Part shown: one piece after another, positions 21,793-35,400 of the stretch
Numbering within the stretch: the first letter of the stretch is position 1
How the letters are laid out: every line of letters begins with the position of its first letter
Assembly (NCBI GenBank): GCA_900491605.1
Contig: UESW01004564.1
Location: forward strand, 701,059 to 765,058
Direction of reading: 5' to 3'
Source of the DNA: Calamus simplicifolius
Lineage: Eukaryota; Streptophyta; Magnoliopsida; Arecales; Arecaceae
Length of the DNA: 64,000 nucleotides
Made by a program: the position numbers and the translations under genes
Notes under the pieces: generated by a model
The model's database searches: none
Told to the model about the DNA's origin: nothing
Seen by the model: the letters and a program-made list of their open reading frames with translations, nothing else

Positions 21793-23389
21793 GGTACCTA
21801 CCCCTAATCTAATATGAAAGAGTACTAAACTAATTCTATAAGGAGTCCTCAAGAGACCTTTTAAGACTTCTTAGTTTGACCTGAATTTATTTTCTTTTTT
21901 TTTTTAGCTACATCAATTTTTTTAACTTGAAAATTTTAACTTTTGATGAATACCTTACCATACATTCTCTGTAGAGATATAAGTTAAGTCTTTATAATTC
22001 TTATTTAGTTATCTATATGCGATTTTTAACAGAAGAATTAGGAACTTCTAGTAGCTACTTTTGTGAGCAAAGATGATAGCCATATCAAAAACCTCTTTAG
22101 CATCTAGTGGTAAATATTTGAAGAGGGGTAGAAGTTGAAGATCAACCTCCTCACATCTCTATGGTGACCAAAACAAGCTATGAATGCTAGCACATTAGTG
22201 ATTAAGCTCATCTATGTATTAGTTGATAGCTCAAAAAATAGATATTATTACCTAGCTTCTTTAAAATTTTGAGTGATCTCATCTTCTTTGGTTGCAAATT
22301 ATGAAACCATATACTATAAAATTTTAAAATTTTAAAATGCCCATCCTAAGAACATGATCAAATTATAACCTGATCATCTTTCTTATATTACGTATCTCAT
22401 TAGCTTAAGCCTACCTGAAGCTTATACTTGGCTAACTTTTCTATACATCAACATAGATGCTTTAAACTTATCGAACAGAATTCTTGATTTTCTAACTAAA
22501 TCTATACTAATAAGGAAGAAGATAAAAATCTATAAGCAATTATGAAATAATCTTCAAAGGAGAATGACTAGTAGAATGTTTGATAGTATTGCTCTAAGAA
22601 AACTCGCTAAAAAGGAGAGAACATAATCTCATGACTCGTGATAATGAATAATAAGAAATTTTAGAAGAATGCCATGATTTTGATTCATCACTTTAGTTTG
22701 ATCATTCATTCTATAATATGGACTAAAACGTACAAGCTTTGTCCCTACCGTAACTCATATCAACTTTTACATTTGTCATAATAATTTCTCTGACATACTA
22801 TTCAGTCCTATGACTTAATCCAAGTATAGAAAAAAATTATATATTTCACTTAATCAAGATATTTCTATAATGAATAAGCCATATGCTTGCAACCATGGTT
22901 TTTTATTCCTTGAGTTCTGCAAATAATGTAGATTATGTCAAGCCATTGGTGAATTTAGGCTTAATCTAGCATGTTAGTCCTTCTTCTTAAATTTCTAAAA
23001 AAAATTTATGTTATGCAATTGCGCTCAATGTTAGGATCGAATTACATCTAGCATCTTCATAAGAATTACACCATTTTTAGATGGGATGATAGGATTTCAT
23101 ATCAATGAATGGGTAATTCTATGTGATTTAACTCATTTGTAAAAAAAGTTATATAATTTTAGATATAAAAAATTAAATTATTTAAAGGACATCAATTTTT
23201 CATAATGTAAGTCTTAAAGGCTTCAATTCAAATAATTTTTGATATGTAAACAGATAATATATCACGTTAAATATTATAAATTACCGAGTAATTCATGATG
23301 GGTGTGTATAAGTCTTCTAAACTGAGTAATTTTAGATGTTTGGTAATTGAGTATTTACGCTTTGATGCTATCACTTCCCTATCTACCCT
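21793..23389. other. AT-rich stretch without recognisable gene
   Basis: About 1.6 kb of AT-rich sequence with no frame of useful length. A few words (for example around 22060-22330) hint at very old retroelement sequence, but I could not place them in a family. Confidence 0.5.
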
Positions 23390-23952
23390 AGGTTTCTGGG
23401 ACTCCCATGCTACTTCGACAGCAGCCCTTGGTGATTTCTATCTTCTGGAAGCTTCCATCCTTGGGGTAAGGTGAACTTTGATGGCAACGTCCGTGGTATT
23501 ACTTGTAGTGCTGGCTATATTATCCGAACCGATGATGGGAGACTCATGCGACTGGTGGAGCTTTCTTTTAGGACTTTTCTGTATCAGAAGCTGAGCTCAG
23601 AGTAGTATGGGCTGGCATCATCAGAGCGATCCGACAGCTGCGAGCTTGGAGGCTCCTCATCGAGAAGGACTCGTCTATAGTTATCGGATGGATTTAGGAT
23701 AGGGTGGACTGCGATGATGCCCACTTGCTTCTTTGTGATATCGGCAGCTTTTGCAGGATCCGATATCATCATAGCTCGTCATATTATGGAGAGACGAACG
23801 CGGCTAATTGGGTTGCCTCGTCCAGCACTCATCGATTGGACCTGGACCCAGGGTGATTGTATTCTACCTTTTTTTTTTTTTTTTTTTTTTTAATTTTTAT
23901 GTTCTTCTTGCATGTTGTGTGACTGATTAATTTGTAAAAAAAAAAAAAAAAC
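23390..23952 (+). mobile_element. 5'-truncated LINE remnant with RNase H end and poly(A)
   Basis: The plus strand reads WGKVNFDGNVRGI, then SAGYIIRTDDGRLMR, ELRVVWAGIIRAIRQLRAW, a stop after IVIGWI, and YYGETNAANWVAS. This is the RNase H end of a plant L1-type LINE, different from the B/D family. A T-run (about 23869-23891) and a final A-run (23936-23952) close it. It ends about 220 bp before the start codon of the next gene, on the same strand. Confidence 0.82.
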
Positions 23953-24171
23953 AGAGCGGAGAAGAAAGTCTTGAACAGAAAAATTACATTCTCGAGGGAA
24001 TTAAATTGAAGTTATCCTCTAAGAGAAGGCGGACCCAAACTTTCAGAGTCGGCAACCCAAACCGACCACCGCTTGGGATGTGGTTCCATCGCCAACCACA
24101 GAACTCGGACCATATACTTCCTGTCCTACCGCTGCCTCCCCTGTTTCCCCCGCTTCACACCACAAATCCTC

Positions 24172-27100
24172 ATGTCTCTCATCCCCACCCCTCCTGGCTC
24201 TGCTCTCACCACCCCCACACCACCCACCCCCACCGCCGCCACCGCCGCCGCCACTCGCCCCGCCGTCATTCTACCAGTTGAGCAGCTCCTCCTCATCTAC
24301 GTGCACCCATTTGTTTGCTTGTTTGCTAGCTTACCTGTCTGTGCCTTCTGCTGAGCTGAGTGCCTGCGTGGTGATGGCATGTGGCAGGGGCTGGGGAATA
24401 ACACGGGGGACTACCAAGGTCTGGGCTTGACGCTGAGGGAGACGTATGGCATCCCCTCGGTGGTGGCCAGGGTCTCCCGCTTCGACTGGCTTCGCAACGC
24501 CGCCGGCCTCCTCGACCCCAACTATTGGAGGGGCACCCTCCGCCCTCGCCCTGTCCTCGACTGGTCCTACTTATGGTTACACTGATATCTCTCTCATTTT
24601 CTTGCGAAGTCGTTGCTTTCTCTCACCCATTCCCATGACCAGGTATCTGGAAAGAGTCCATGAGGCCGTCTCCGAGGCAAAGCAGCTCTCTCCACAAGGC
24701 GAAGGTATTCGTGCTTCTCCAAACTTTAGGCTTAGCTTGTTCGTTTTGAGTGCTAAACTGCTCGCTTACTTTAACAAGCTTCAAAGTATCTTGCATAATG
24801 CCTGACCCATACTTGAATAAATTTCTCTTTTCTAGTGGGGTAGTTTCTTGGTTTTGCCTTTTATTTTCTTCTTCTTCTTTGCACGATAGCATTAGATTAT
24901 TGCATCTTGGAATTACAAGTGAGTTGAATTGATTGTGTAACAAGCAAGATCTCATCCTGATAAAGAAGTTATTATTTGGACTCTTTAGTCAAGTACCAGG
25001 ATTTTCTCAGTATATAGCCAATGCAGAACTAAATACTTGCCAGCATAGGCTCTCACATATTGTTTCCTACTGGCATCTTGTATAGGTGGGAGCATGTCAT
25101 TGATTGGTCATTCAGCAGGGGGATGGCTCGCACGTGTCTACATGGAAGAATTCGGGCTGTCTCATATCTCTCTGCTTGTCACTCTTGGATCCCCTCACTT
25201 GTATGATTCTGTTCATGTATCATGTATGCACATGCTCTTGCATTTGGTTCCACTACTGATGTGATATATGCAATTTGTTCATGGAATCTTGAAGTGTGAG
25301 TTATATCAAGGATCACTGCACCCACCTCAATTCACTATAGTTCCTGTCTTTGATGTCAATCCACTTTAATTTGCAAAAACACACGGCTATTTCCCATTGT
25401 TGCTTCTTTTTTTTTATACTGAAAATCATGATATCTGTTATTTTCATTCAAATTTTTCACTGCTTTGAATGACAACCAGAACTCCAAGTTTCGATTTTGA
25501 GGACTCCAAACATTTTTTTTTATGTTTTTAGGTATAGGCTATGGTATTTGCAGACTTTATGGAAGTAAAGCCCATATCGCACGATGATTCTCAAAGTATG
25601 AGTTATATCAAGTATCATGATTTTTATGTTAATGCTCTTTAATTTGCAAAAACATGGGGTTGTTTCAAATGTAATGTAGCAGCTTTGGTTGTTGCTGTTC
25701 TTATACTAAAAATCATGATTTCTACTGTTTCCCATCAAATTTACAGTTTTACACTAGATATGGATGACTAATATGAAGAGGATGTATAAAATTTTTTCAC
25801 TGCTTTTAACAACCAGAACTCCAAGTTTCAATTTTGAGGATTCTAGCTTTTTTTGCTTTTAAGTTTAAGCTATGGTATTTGCAGACTTTATTGAAAAAAA
25901 GTCTATATTGCACAATGATTTTCAAATTTGATTACAGAAAATTCTGATAAAGTATTAGCCTTCTCTTTTGTCAACCTCCACATATGGTTGATAGTGATTG
26001 ATAGTTCCTCTGGTTATTTCAGGCCACCTCCAAAGGGCTTGCCAGGAGTCATTGATCAAACCAGAGGCCTACTAGATTATGTTGAAAAAAATTGTGCACC
26101 AGCTGTTTACACACCACAACTAAGATATGTATGTATTGCTGGAAGGTATTTCCACTATCTTCTTCAATAAGTTAGTTGTTATAGTATGCTTTGCAGTAAT
26201 TTCCATATATTACCAGCACATGCACCTCATTAATGGTTAAGGCATCCATTTTATACAGCTTCTAGATAAGCTAATCAGTATGAATTGTCATGCACATTTA
26301 TTTTAAGTTATATTGAGGTTCAACCTGGAACCATACCACTCAAATTTTTTTTTTTCTGTTCTTTTATATATTTCACTTCACACATTTATGACATAAGAGG
26401 CAATTACAATCGGGTCAAATCTTCTAGTACAGTTATCTTTGCGATGACAATATTAACTGATGTAGGTTAGGGTAATTGTAGATTGGTATAAGAAGTCAAT
26501 TTGCTAATTTCTCCCAAAATCAGATATACTTTTGGTAATTGTGGATATTTCTAGTGTCTATATATATGTGGGAGAGATGAGAAACTTAGTTTACAGACAG
26601 CAATGTTTGTTTGAAGGAATATAAATAAATAAAGTGTATCAGATGACTAGATCAGAAATAAATTTATGTAACTAGAAATAAACTCTAGTTATTTTGTGCA
26701 GGTATGTCCAAGGTGCTCGTTGGCTGGTAACTCAGCTGTTACTTCCGACATGGCATCAACCATTGATGAGGACCAGGGCATGGTTGAATCAGTTTCAAAT
26801 GTTAGTGACAATAAATCCATTGCAGTTGTCTCAACCTTGCGTGCCCGCTTCATAGGTCAGGGCTATAAACAGGTATATATGACATCCTTCAGACAAGTGT
26901 TATTGCCTCAATTTGTGTGTGCAAGGAACATCCATATGATTGATGCTTCAAAAGACCATAAAAACTATATCCATCAAGCCTTATCCCAAATATTTTATAT
27001 TTGGCACATGGTAATGCTGGTTATAAGAATGGATGAAACAACTGGAAGGTTGATATTACATTGGCAGCATATTGGAAAAATACTAGCTGATGTACAAAAT

Positions 27101-27434
27101 CCTAATCTACGCTATTTCAACGGATGGATCTGCCACTGAAAATTGTGTTCCTATAGTATCTTGCAAACCTGTTTTGGGTTTCTTTTATTTTTCCTTCCAG
27201 TTTTTCTCTTTCAGCATGCAGTAACAGCTTGCATTATATTTGCAGGTCTGTGGGCAGGCAGATGTGTGGGGTGATGGAGTTGTTCCTGAAATGTCAGCCC
27301 ATCTAGAGGGTGCCCTAAACATAAGCTTGGATGGTGTTTATCACTCTCCAGTTGGTTCAGATGATACAGAAAGGCCTTGGTATGGCTCCCCATCTGTGCT
27401 GGAGAAATGGGTCCATCACCTTCAGAATCTATAA
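24172..27434 (+). CDS. alpha/beta-hydrolase, lipase-like (PGAP1/LCAT-like), seven exons, one frame break
   Basis: Predicted exons: 24172-24276, 24388-24563, 24643-24704, 25086-25200, 26023-26145, 26702-26872, 27246-27434 (TAA). All introns are GT...AG and the phases agree. The protein would have about 313 residues: a Pro/Thr-rich N-terminus (1-28), RPAVILPGLGNNTGDYQGL, DWLRNAAGLLDPNYWRG, the nucleophile GHSAGGWLARVYMEEF, PPPKGLPGVIDQTRGLL, and ADVWGDGVVPEMSAHLEGAL, DGVYHSPVGSDD holding the likely catalytic Asp and His. This is a conserved plant family of serine hydrolases annotated as lipase or PGAP1-like; the substrate is unknown. The first ATG is 24172. In exon 6 the frame shifts by one base near 26718-26721: YVQGAR is in one frame and LAGNSAVTSDMASTIDEDQG in another. 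This could be a mutation, a sequence error, or use of a later splice acceptor at 26712. Otherwise the gene looks intact. Confidence 0.87.
25290..25930. repeat. Diverged tandem duplication inside intron 4 of the hydrolase gene
   Basis: Two copies of about 310 bp (about 25290-25594 and 25595-25930) share GTGAGTTATATCAAG or GTATGAGTTATATCAAG, TTTAATTTGCAAAAACA, ACCAGAACTCCAAGTTTC and CTATGGTATTTGCAGACTTT in the same order. The second copy has an extra insertion of about 40 bp. No protein or transposon end is visible. Confidence 0.75.
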
Positions 27435-29445
27435 TTACCTACTCAAAACAGAAAAAAAGAAGAAAGGTGAAATCAGCAATTTTCCGATCTGGTGGTCTAT
27501 TGTTATGGATGGTAGGTTGCATATATTTGCTGATGATAATTGTACTATCATTGGATAGAATAGTTTGTGCTCTTACCAGGGATTGGGTGGTAAGTGTCGA
27601 ATTGTCTTATTCGATTGGGTCAGCTGTAAGTCATGAGATTGATGCATAAGAAAATCACCATTCAAGTGAATCATTCAGTATAGCAGGAGGCAATGTGGTT
27701 GGTAATCTTCTAGATCAAATCCAGTTTTAGAGGGTAAGAACCCCTGCTGCTTCACTGATTGCATCTTGAATTCATTGACTGATTTGTTTATCTAGAGTAA
27801 ACAATGAATAGGTTCTTAGAAGCGTGACAAGACCAAAAAATAATAAAAAAAAAAGCACCAGAGCTGTTCAATTTAATGAAAGGGACTTTGGTGATCCACA
27901 GAATCAGTGTTCGACTGATTACCTCAATGGTTGCAGGTTCTGAGTTTTAACCGTTCAGGTGCCTGTTTTCATTGGCACCATGTATAGATCAAATGTGCTG
28001 GTGTAGTTTTGCTAGGTTTTTCGTTCTCAACTTGGCTAGAGCATGGAAGACTTCATAAAAAAAAAAAAAGAGGACTAAAATCTTTAAGCATTGGCTAAAT
28101 GCAAGATGGTCACGGTACAGTGATATTAACAGAGAAAAAGGTTATTGCGGATGGTTTGGCAAAAGTGGATGCTGCTAATCTCCAGCGCATTGACGCATGG
28201 TCTGTAAATAATTTATATGATATGTACACAGTGTTGTAAATATATAGTCCTATGTATGTTGATCAAAGCGAAAGTGGTTAAATAGCTTAATGATGTGACA
28301 TTCTCTGTCTCTATCTCAATTATCAAGGCAGAGCAGAATGTAAGCATACCTGAAAAAAACTCAGGATGATCCTATCTTATAAAATTTGAAAACCCTAATT
28401 ACCACTTAATTTTCAGTGGCATTCTTTGGCTATTCCTGTTATCTTGCATTCTCCCTCATGGAGGCCTTTGACTTAACACTGCACGTACCCAAAACCATGT
28501 TTATTAACCACTTAGACTGGTACGTACATGTTATCTTCCAGTATGCGCTTATAAGCGTTAATATTTTTCCTAATGATATAACCGTGCTTTTTCTCAAAAC
28601 ACAAAAGATGTAACCCGATGTTTATTATGTTATATTCATGCTGACAATTTCGCAGTTCCATAACTCCAAGAACGTACTTGACCTCATCATGGTTGAAATA
28701 AACTAACGCTTGATCTGGTACATAAGAATTTCACAACGAACTTAAATCAATAGAACAGTGAGAAATCAGCATCACCAACCATTGCAACATGTGGAGGTTG
28801 GGCTTCGCTGTCACCAAAAATTGAAAGAGAGCACCCATAAAACTTGTTAACTTCTATGAATACAAGATGCTAGCGAACTTATAACCACGTAAGTTGCCAA
28901 AAGATCCAGAAAAGGTCGATACGGATACACCTAAGCGATTAAAACTAATCCTCGAGGGAAAAAGCAAAACAGCTGTTACAATTAGTAGCTCAGAGCTATT
29001 GACAATTTTCATCAATAGAATCAGTCTGCTGTATGTATAGAACTAAAAATGGAGACGATGTTATTTCCTATCTCATGAAACTCCACAAGGCACTTCACCT
29101 ACCCATTCTAGCAATCAAGCCATCAGACAGCTTTCTGATTCAACTGTCCACTCCCAAGCTTGTCTTGGTTGTTCATTACTGACACCCTTTTCGCCCCAAG
29201 GAGCAGACAGCAGTGGCGACCATTTAAATTAGGCGGTGCTACAAAATGCACCATCCATGATAGATATCAAACATAACCAAAGACATATCAAAGGCTGCCA
29301 ATTTTATACACAAATGCTGGTGAATTCAACTAAATCCTGGTCACAACAAGCAAAGCCCAAATTCTAAGAGGCCACAATGGATGTCAGAATGATCTGCACA
29401 TAGATCACAGGGAAGGAAAAAAAAAACATCGGTTTTTGATCATTT
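27435..29445. other. Intergenic segment between two convergent genes
   Basis: The hydrolase gene (plus) and the SWIB gene (minus) face each other across 2 kb holding both 3' UTRs. A-rich runs occur at about 27841-27853 and 28058-28071. No further exon is visible. A short plus-strand stretch near 28105-28200 (GHGTVILTEKKVIADGLAKV) faintly resembles the end of an RNase H-like domain but is too short to call. Confidence 0.55.
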
Positions 29446-32400
29446 TTAGTCAGTTTTGTTAGATTTCAGAAAATGAGGGCTGATCAATCTTGAAATCTCC
29501 AGCATCCCAACTTTGTCTCTTCCATCAAATATGCTCTTTAGTTTCTCATCACAGAGGATCTCCCTCTTATTTGTTGGGTTCTGCGATTGGAAGAGGCATG
29601 CAATTAGTACAGGATTAATAAAAGAAATTAAATCAAATCATGCGTCACAAACACACACACACTTTTCAGACCAGAAATAACTGATTAACAGCACAATTTA
29701 TTTAAGGGGAAAGAGGCCAAAGCCACCATGGATACCCTAGGTCTCAGTCAGTACAATTAGCTTTCCACAACTTAACACTCACCTTAAAACTATTTCCTAC
29801 CGGCCAAAGTTTTCCATCTATGGTGCTACACAGGGTGCTGCAACTACCTCAAAATCTCCCTGGAATATTACTCCAAAGGTAGTGTGTGCTTAAAGATTGT
29901 GAACAGCAAACAACCAGCTAGGGGTTATCTAGTGCCCCCGAGGGTGCCCGTGGTCAAAGCAGCCATTTTTTTTTAAAAAGAACATGAACATGAGGATGCA
30001 TCTAAATAATAATTATAATCCAAAAAATGAATACCATATATTTAATAAAATCTAGCAAATCGACAACCAACTTGGCAGCATTTACCGCATTAAGTTGGGC
30101 ATATGCATGATCCTGCCTAGGTAGCAAAGACAGATCATTAATAAAGCAATTCCAGGCTTCACTTTTGTGGATTCTTCTTCAAATCTGATTCGCACCCACA
30201 CCCACTCTCAACTTGGAAAACCTTATAATAGTTTCCCATTAATGTTAGGAAATAAATGTATGAAGATGTTCTTATATATGGGATTCATGAAGTGCATCTT
30301 GGGAACAAGTCTAGAAAAGAAACAGTGCCAAATATACCTACATGTGACTTCCATAAAGACGAAGAACTGCCTCAAAGAAATTTTGACAAAATTGTAATCC
30401 AAACATGCTCTAGCAACACACTAATCCAATGTCAAAGTGAGAAGCAAAACAAATAAATAAATTATATGGATTATACCAAATCACAACATCTTTTCAGGGA
30501 AAGGAATGGAACGGCCTTTTGAGGTAAAATACCTAAGTCAAAAAACTTTAGGATACACAACTTAAGACTAAAAGCCAGAACATCCTCTAATGGGGTTTGA
30601 TAATTGATGCATTACACCCATATATGTAGGCAGTGTAACAAAGTATGAATACCAGGCTGGAGGGTCTTTGGGCATTAAGACCGAACCTATAGATGGGAGG
30701 GATTTCAACTCAAGCGTTAACTTTTCAATAAAGTTGAACTATGTAAGAAATTTTTTAAACAGTGCCAGGGAAAACTAGGGTTTAACCAATGATGTGGGGA
30801 TTCTAGGTAGACTACAAACATTAGTAGTAAATAATTTGGCTATGTTAGAATTATTTGTTATAATTCTTTTGCTCTACATGGTACTTCTTTTTGCCTTTTT
30901 TATATTTTCTCAGAGGTAGTAACTAGTAAAAGAAGGAAAGCTTGATTCTTTTTGTTGAATAAGAGAAGAAGAGGGATCTTCCAAAGAGTAAACTCTAATT
31001 CATTTTGCTCTTCCCCATGAAGTAGTGATAGAGGAAGAAGTTAATAATTATGCTCTATTTTTTATTTCAAAGCCTCTTATATTTATTCTCCGGTTTTGTT
31101 ATGCTGTTGTGCTCTAGAAAGAAGAAATTGTGCCTTATTTTCATATTTCTATTGTGCTCTACCATATGAGCTCAGAAAACAATGTTATCGTATTCTCTAA
31201 ATCTAGATAATAAAATTGTGATAATCTCGAAAGTTTTATTAGATTTTAAATATAACTCATGAATTAATTGTTGTCATGTATCTCAGAGTCATATAATAGG
31301 ATAGCTTATTGAGAACATTGCAAGTTTTAATAAAAAATTGAGATACGTTAAGACAAAATATGGTAAAATACACTGACTTTGAAGGGCCTCAATTGAACCT
31401 GAACTATCAAGGAAATCTTGTAAAACAAAAGAAGAAGAATAAGAAGGAAAAGAAGAATAAAAGATGCTTTCATGCCTTACTAGGAAGTATGGAACTCTAA
31501 AAGCACCCATGACCATATCTAATATGTATGAGATACGGATATGGCCTCAATATGGCTCCAAATATAGGAAAGTATCATGAAACTTTTATGATTAAAATAG
31601 GATGGGATACTAGTAGGTTACATCTGGATACTTATAGGATACGTTCTGATACTTCTAGGATACTCTTGGGATGCTTTTGGGATACTTTCGGATACTTCCA
31701 GGATACTCTTGGGATACCTCTAGGATACTTGTAGATATGCAAGTGTATTATCGGGCATGGATCAAGCAAGTTTTGAACTTGGACCCAATAATTTATTAGC
31801 TACCCTCTTTTTGTTTCCCATGCCTAATTAAGGTTTTTTATTAACCTTTTTCCCCTCTTCTTTCTTTTTTTTTTTTTCCTCCCCATCTCTACTGTGACCA
31901 GAAACTCTTTTCTTTTACTTCAAATTTTTGGTATTTCTCATCCATGCGCATCACATGATGGGTAGGGCATGTGCCAAAGTTGCAAGGATTGTACCATAAT
32001 CTCTTTTTTTTAGAGATGTGTGATATTTTCTACATATGGTTTTATTATGATAAGGCATTTTGTTTATGTTACCGCATTTTTTTGGATAATAGATTTTATG
32101 ATGCTAGCTTGCAGCATTTGTTTTTATTTGGTCCCAGCTTTTTTATTTTTGTTAATTTCGTTTTGACTCATTGAATATTTTCTACCATTATTCTTTTCCA
32201 TCAAATATTTTGCTGCATAAATTCTCATTAGCTTGCTGCATTTATTTTAATTATGCTGCTATCTTACTGCATTGACATTTCCAGAATATAGAATGTTGCA
32301 TTTGTCTAATAACTTACATATGTTCGCTGCATTTATTTTTATTATGTTATTAAACTTTGAACTTGTGATGTTGAATGTTACTATATGGCATTCTATGATA

Positions 32401-35400
32401 AAGCAGCCAAGCTTTATAAATGTTCTATAGTCTTCTATTTATTTCTTGTCACATTCTAGCCATATTGCATCCTAATTTTTAGTTGTATCAGTGTATCCAT
32501 ACCATGTCATATCAATATCAATGCTTCCTTGATTCATTGTAATTACAATATGTAAAATCTCAGGGGAGGGAGGAGCCATACGTCAAAAATGATCAAAAAG
32601 TTGTATGTGACTAAAACAACCCTTCTGCTTAGGTTTGATCCCAACTCAACCCTCACTTCATGCCTAAGTAGCTTGTTGACCAAACTCAACTCAACTCATT
32701 TAAGCTTTTTCCAACTATATGGGGTCGGCTACATGAATCTGCTTCCTCCACTCTGCTCTATTTAGGACTAAGTCGACATTCAAATTACAAATAGTTATAT
32801 CTTTTTTAATTATTTCGGTCCATGTTAGTTTAAGTCTACCTTTACCTTATCCTTACCAAGTAAACATAAAATAATATAGATATTATTTCATACAAGAGCT
32901 ACTTAACACCTCAGCAACATAACAAAACTTACTAGAAAATTAAATGGATCTAACTAATGACTGAAACAATAAAGCTAAAACTAATAAGAACTTAATTGAC
33001 TAGGACTCAACTGAGTCAACTCAAGCACTTGATCAACACTTGAAGATCTTCAATGACAGCATCACCAATTCGCATAAAATCACAAAGGGAAAAAAACGCT
33101 TATCCTTCTTTACAAATGAAACCCACTATTATTGAGGTTGATTATTTTTCAACACCTTGCTGTTTGTACTTAGCACTTGAGGTTAATAAAACGGTCTTAC
33201 CACACCTAAATGACATAGTCACACCTAAAAGTGAAAAAGCTCTTTTTGGTTGGCTCTTCTCTTTATTCTTCTTCCACTCATTTATTCCATGTTCTTAATG
33301 TATTCTTGACACCATCTCTGGCTTCTCCCATGCAATCCCCACCAAATTATACACATATTCTCCTTAATTTGATGATAACTATATCATTTGTTCGACCATT
33401 ACATTTTCACAAAGAAAGAGAGGATAAATTAGAACATAGAAGTGCAATTATGGCTAGGCCTAGCCTGACCCAATGGCCAAAACAATAAGGAACCATTTGC
33501 TCAAAACATGGTTTCTTCATGGAACAGAAACCTGCATAATCCTGCTTTTGTCCCGATGGTCGTCATAATAGAGCATCCTAGTATAAAATTCTTTATTTCT
33601 TTTATTTCTTTTATTTCCTTTCTTCTTTCCTTTTTTTTCTTTCCTTCTCCCTTTTTTGTTTTTTTTTTCCCTTTTTCCTCTTTCTTTCCCTCCTTTCTCT
33701 CTTTTTCTTCTCCCTTCCTTTTCCTCTTTCCATTTTCTTCTTCTTTTCTTTCCTTCTTTTTTTTTCATTTCCTTCTTCTTTTCTTACATGGTTGGGTTTC
33801 AATTTACCACCCTTGTCCCCCTCCTGTTTTCTCACAAGAATGGGACGAGATGGCTAGAACACCCCAAATCCTACCCGGACTTTAAAACCTTTGATCAAAT
33901 ATAATGAGGCACCAAGAAGGAAAATGATAGCTTAGAGAATATATTAGATTAGTACTATTTGTGATGAGGAAGATAATATCCCATGATCATTTTTCGCAAA
34001 TATAGACAGTTTATGAGTTGAGTTAAATTAGTCCAAAGCCAAAGTATGGCATTAAAAAAAAAAAGAAAGGAAATAAAAATTAACCTTTAAAGACTATTCG
34101 TAGCTACAGCTAGCACAAAGGGATGTGCCTAATCTTTAAAGAAGGATGGGAAACTCATCAGCTTTCATTCCATTAATTTTATTCTTAACATTCTATGAAA
34201 TTCTACTACACAATATTCAGCTTCTCTGCAAATTAACATCACCCTCATACTCTTTTTATTCCATAACACAAAACGAGGAAGAAACATGCAATAGCATAAG
34301 TCAACGAAGCCCTATAAATAAATGACAACCCAAACCACAACAAAAGTGCAGGTTATTTCTAAAAGAATGCCACAAAATACTAATCTACAAATTACAAATT
34401 TGACAATTCAATCAAAACAAGACAAAATGCATAGTACAAGTGTATGAAAGGTGAACAGAAGTAATGTCATGAGAACAGACAAATATAAGCCATTTAAACT
34501 AAACAATACTCATAAGCATCATCCCTCGGGAAACCATCTTTTCAGATACAAAAAAAAAAATAAAGCAAAAGGTTCTAGATAGACCATCCTATGTATGCAA
34601 GCACAAACTCCCAACCAACCATCATGCCAAACACAAGCAAAATTATGGACCTGAAAAAAAGGAGCTTGTACCAAAAACATGCATTCTACCAATGTTTAAA
34701 GGAACTACATTGATACAAGAGGAGAAGAATACAATTAAAAAATAAAAAGAGAACAACAAACTATAGTTACATCTAAGATGATACGGGAACGGGAATCGGA
34801 TGAGCAAAAGCTACAACCACAAACAGGGGCCTAAAGACAACACCTGTATCAAATTATGCCTTTCAAATTTGCAATCCACAATACCATGCACATGCATACA
34901 AACTCTCTTCACAATATTTTTTTCTAAAGAGGAAGCCTGTTTCACTGAAACTTCTAAGTTGCAAAGTGAACGAGTTTAACTTTTTTTATGGATCTGTCCC
35001 TGTTCTCATCTTTTTGAAAAACTGACTATAAATAGTCAGCCTTCAGGAAGTAACACCATTAATTATCCCTAGTGACACAGATGAGACTAGGACAACTGCA
35101 TTGTGAAATTAAAATTGAAACCATGTTTCACTTGATGAAGGCAGAAAATCCATGGACTTTTTTAAAACATCACAGTTTAAAATCTTAGCCAGTATTACTA
35201 TCAAGATAAAACTTAAATATGTAACAGAATGGACAACTGTCAATTCTTGTCGACATAGTCACTTAGGTAACTTAACAAAGTTATTAGGATCCTCCAAACA
35301 TGTGATTGAGGGAATCCTATTATTTCTTTTTGCTCTTTGAAAAACCATTGATAAAAGAAAGTTGGGATGCTTGCGTACTTGAGTTGGGTTAATAAAATAT

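Noticed and set aside
24073..24430. Overlapping Pro/Ser/His-rich plus-strand frames around hydrolase exon 1
   Set aside because: Only the frame starting at ATG 24172 and ending at the donor 24276 joins the conserved downstream exons; the others come from the C-rich composition.
28105..28230. Possible RNase H fragment (GHGTVILTEKKVIADGLAKV)
   Set aside because: It has only about 35 codons, no catalytic residues and no neighbouring RT sequence.
32690..32760. Au-type SINE based on GGGGTCGGCTACATGAATC
   Set aside because: Minus-strand translation gives an RTE-type RT end with a stop at the right place, a better explanation than a tRNA-derived SINE; no A or B box is seen.
33508..33904. Long Phe/Ser frames and opposite Lys/Arg/Glu frames
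   Set aside because: They are produced by the polypyrimidine tract in the SWIB intron.
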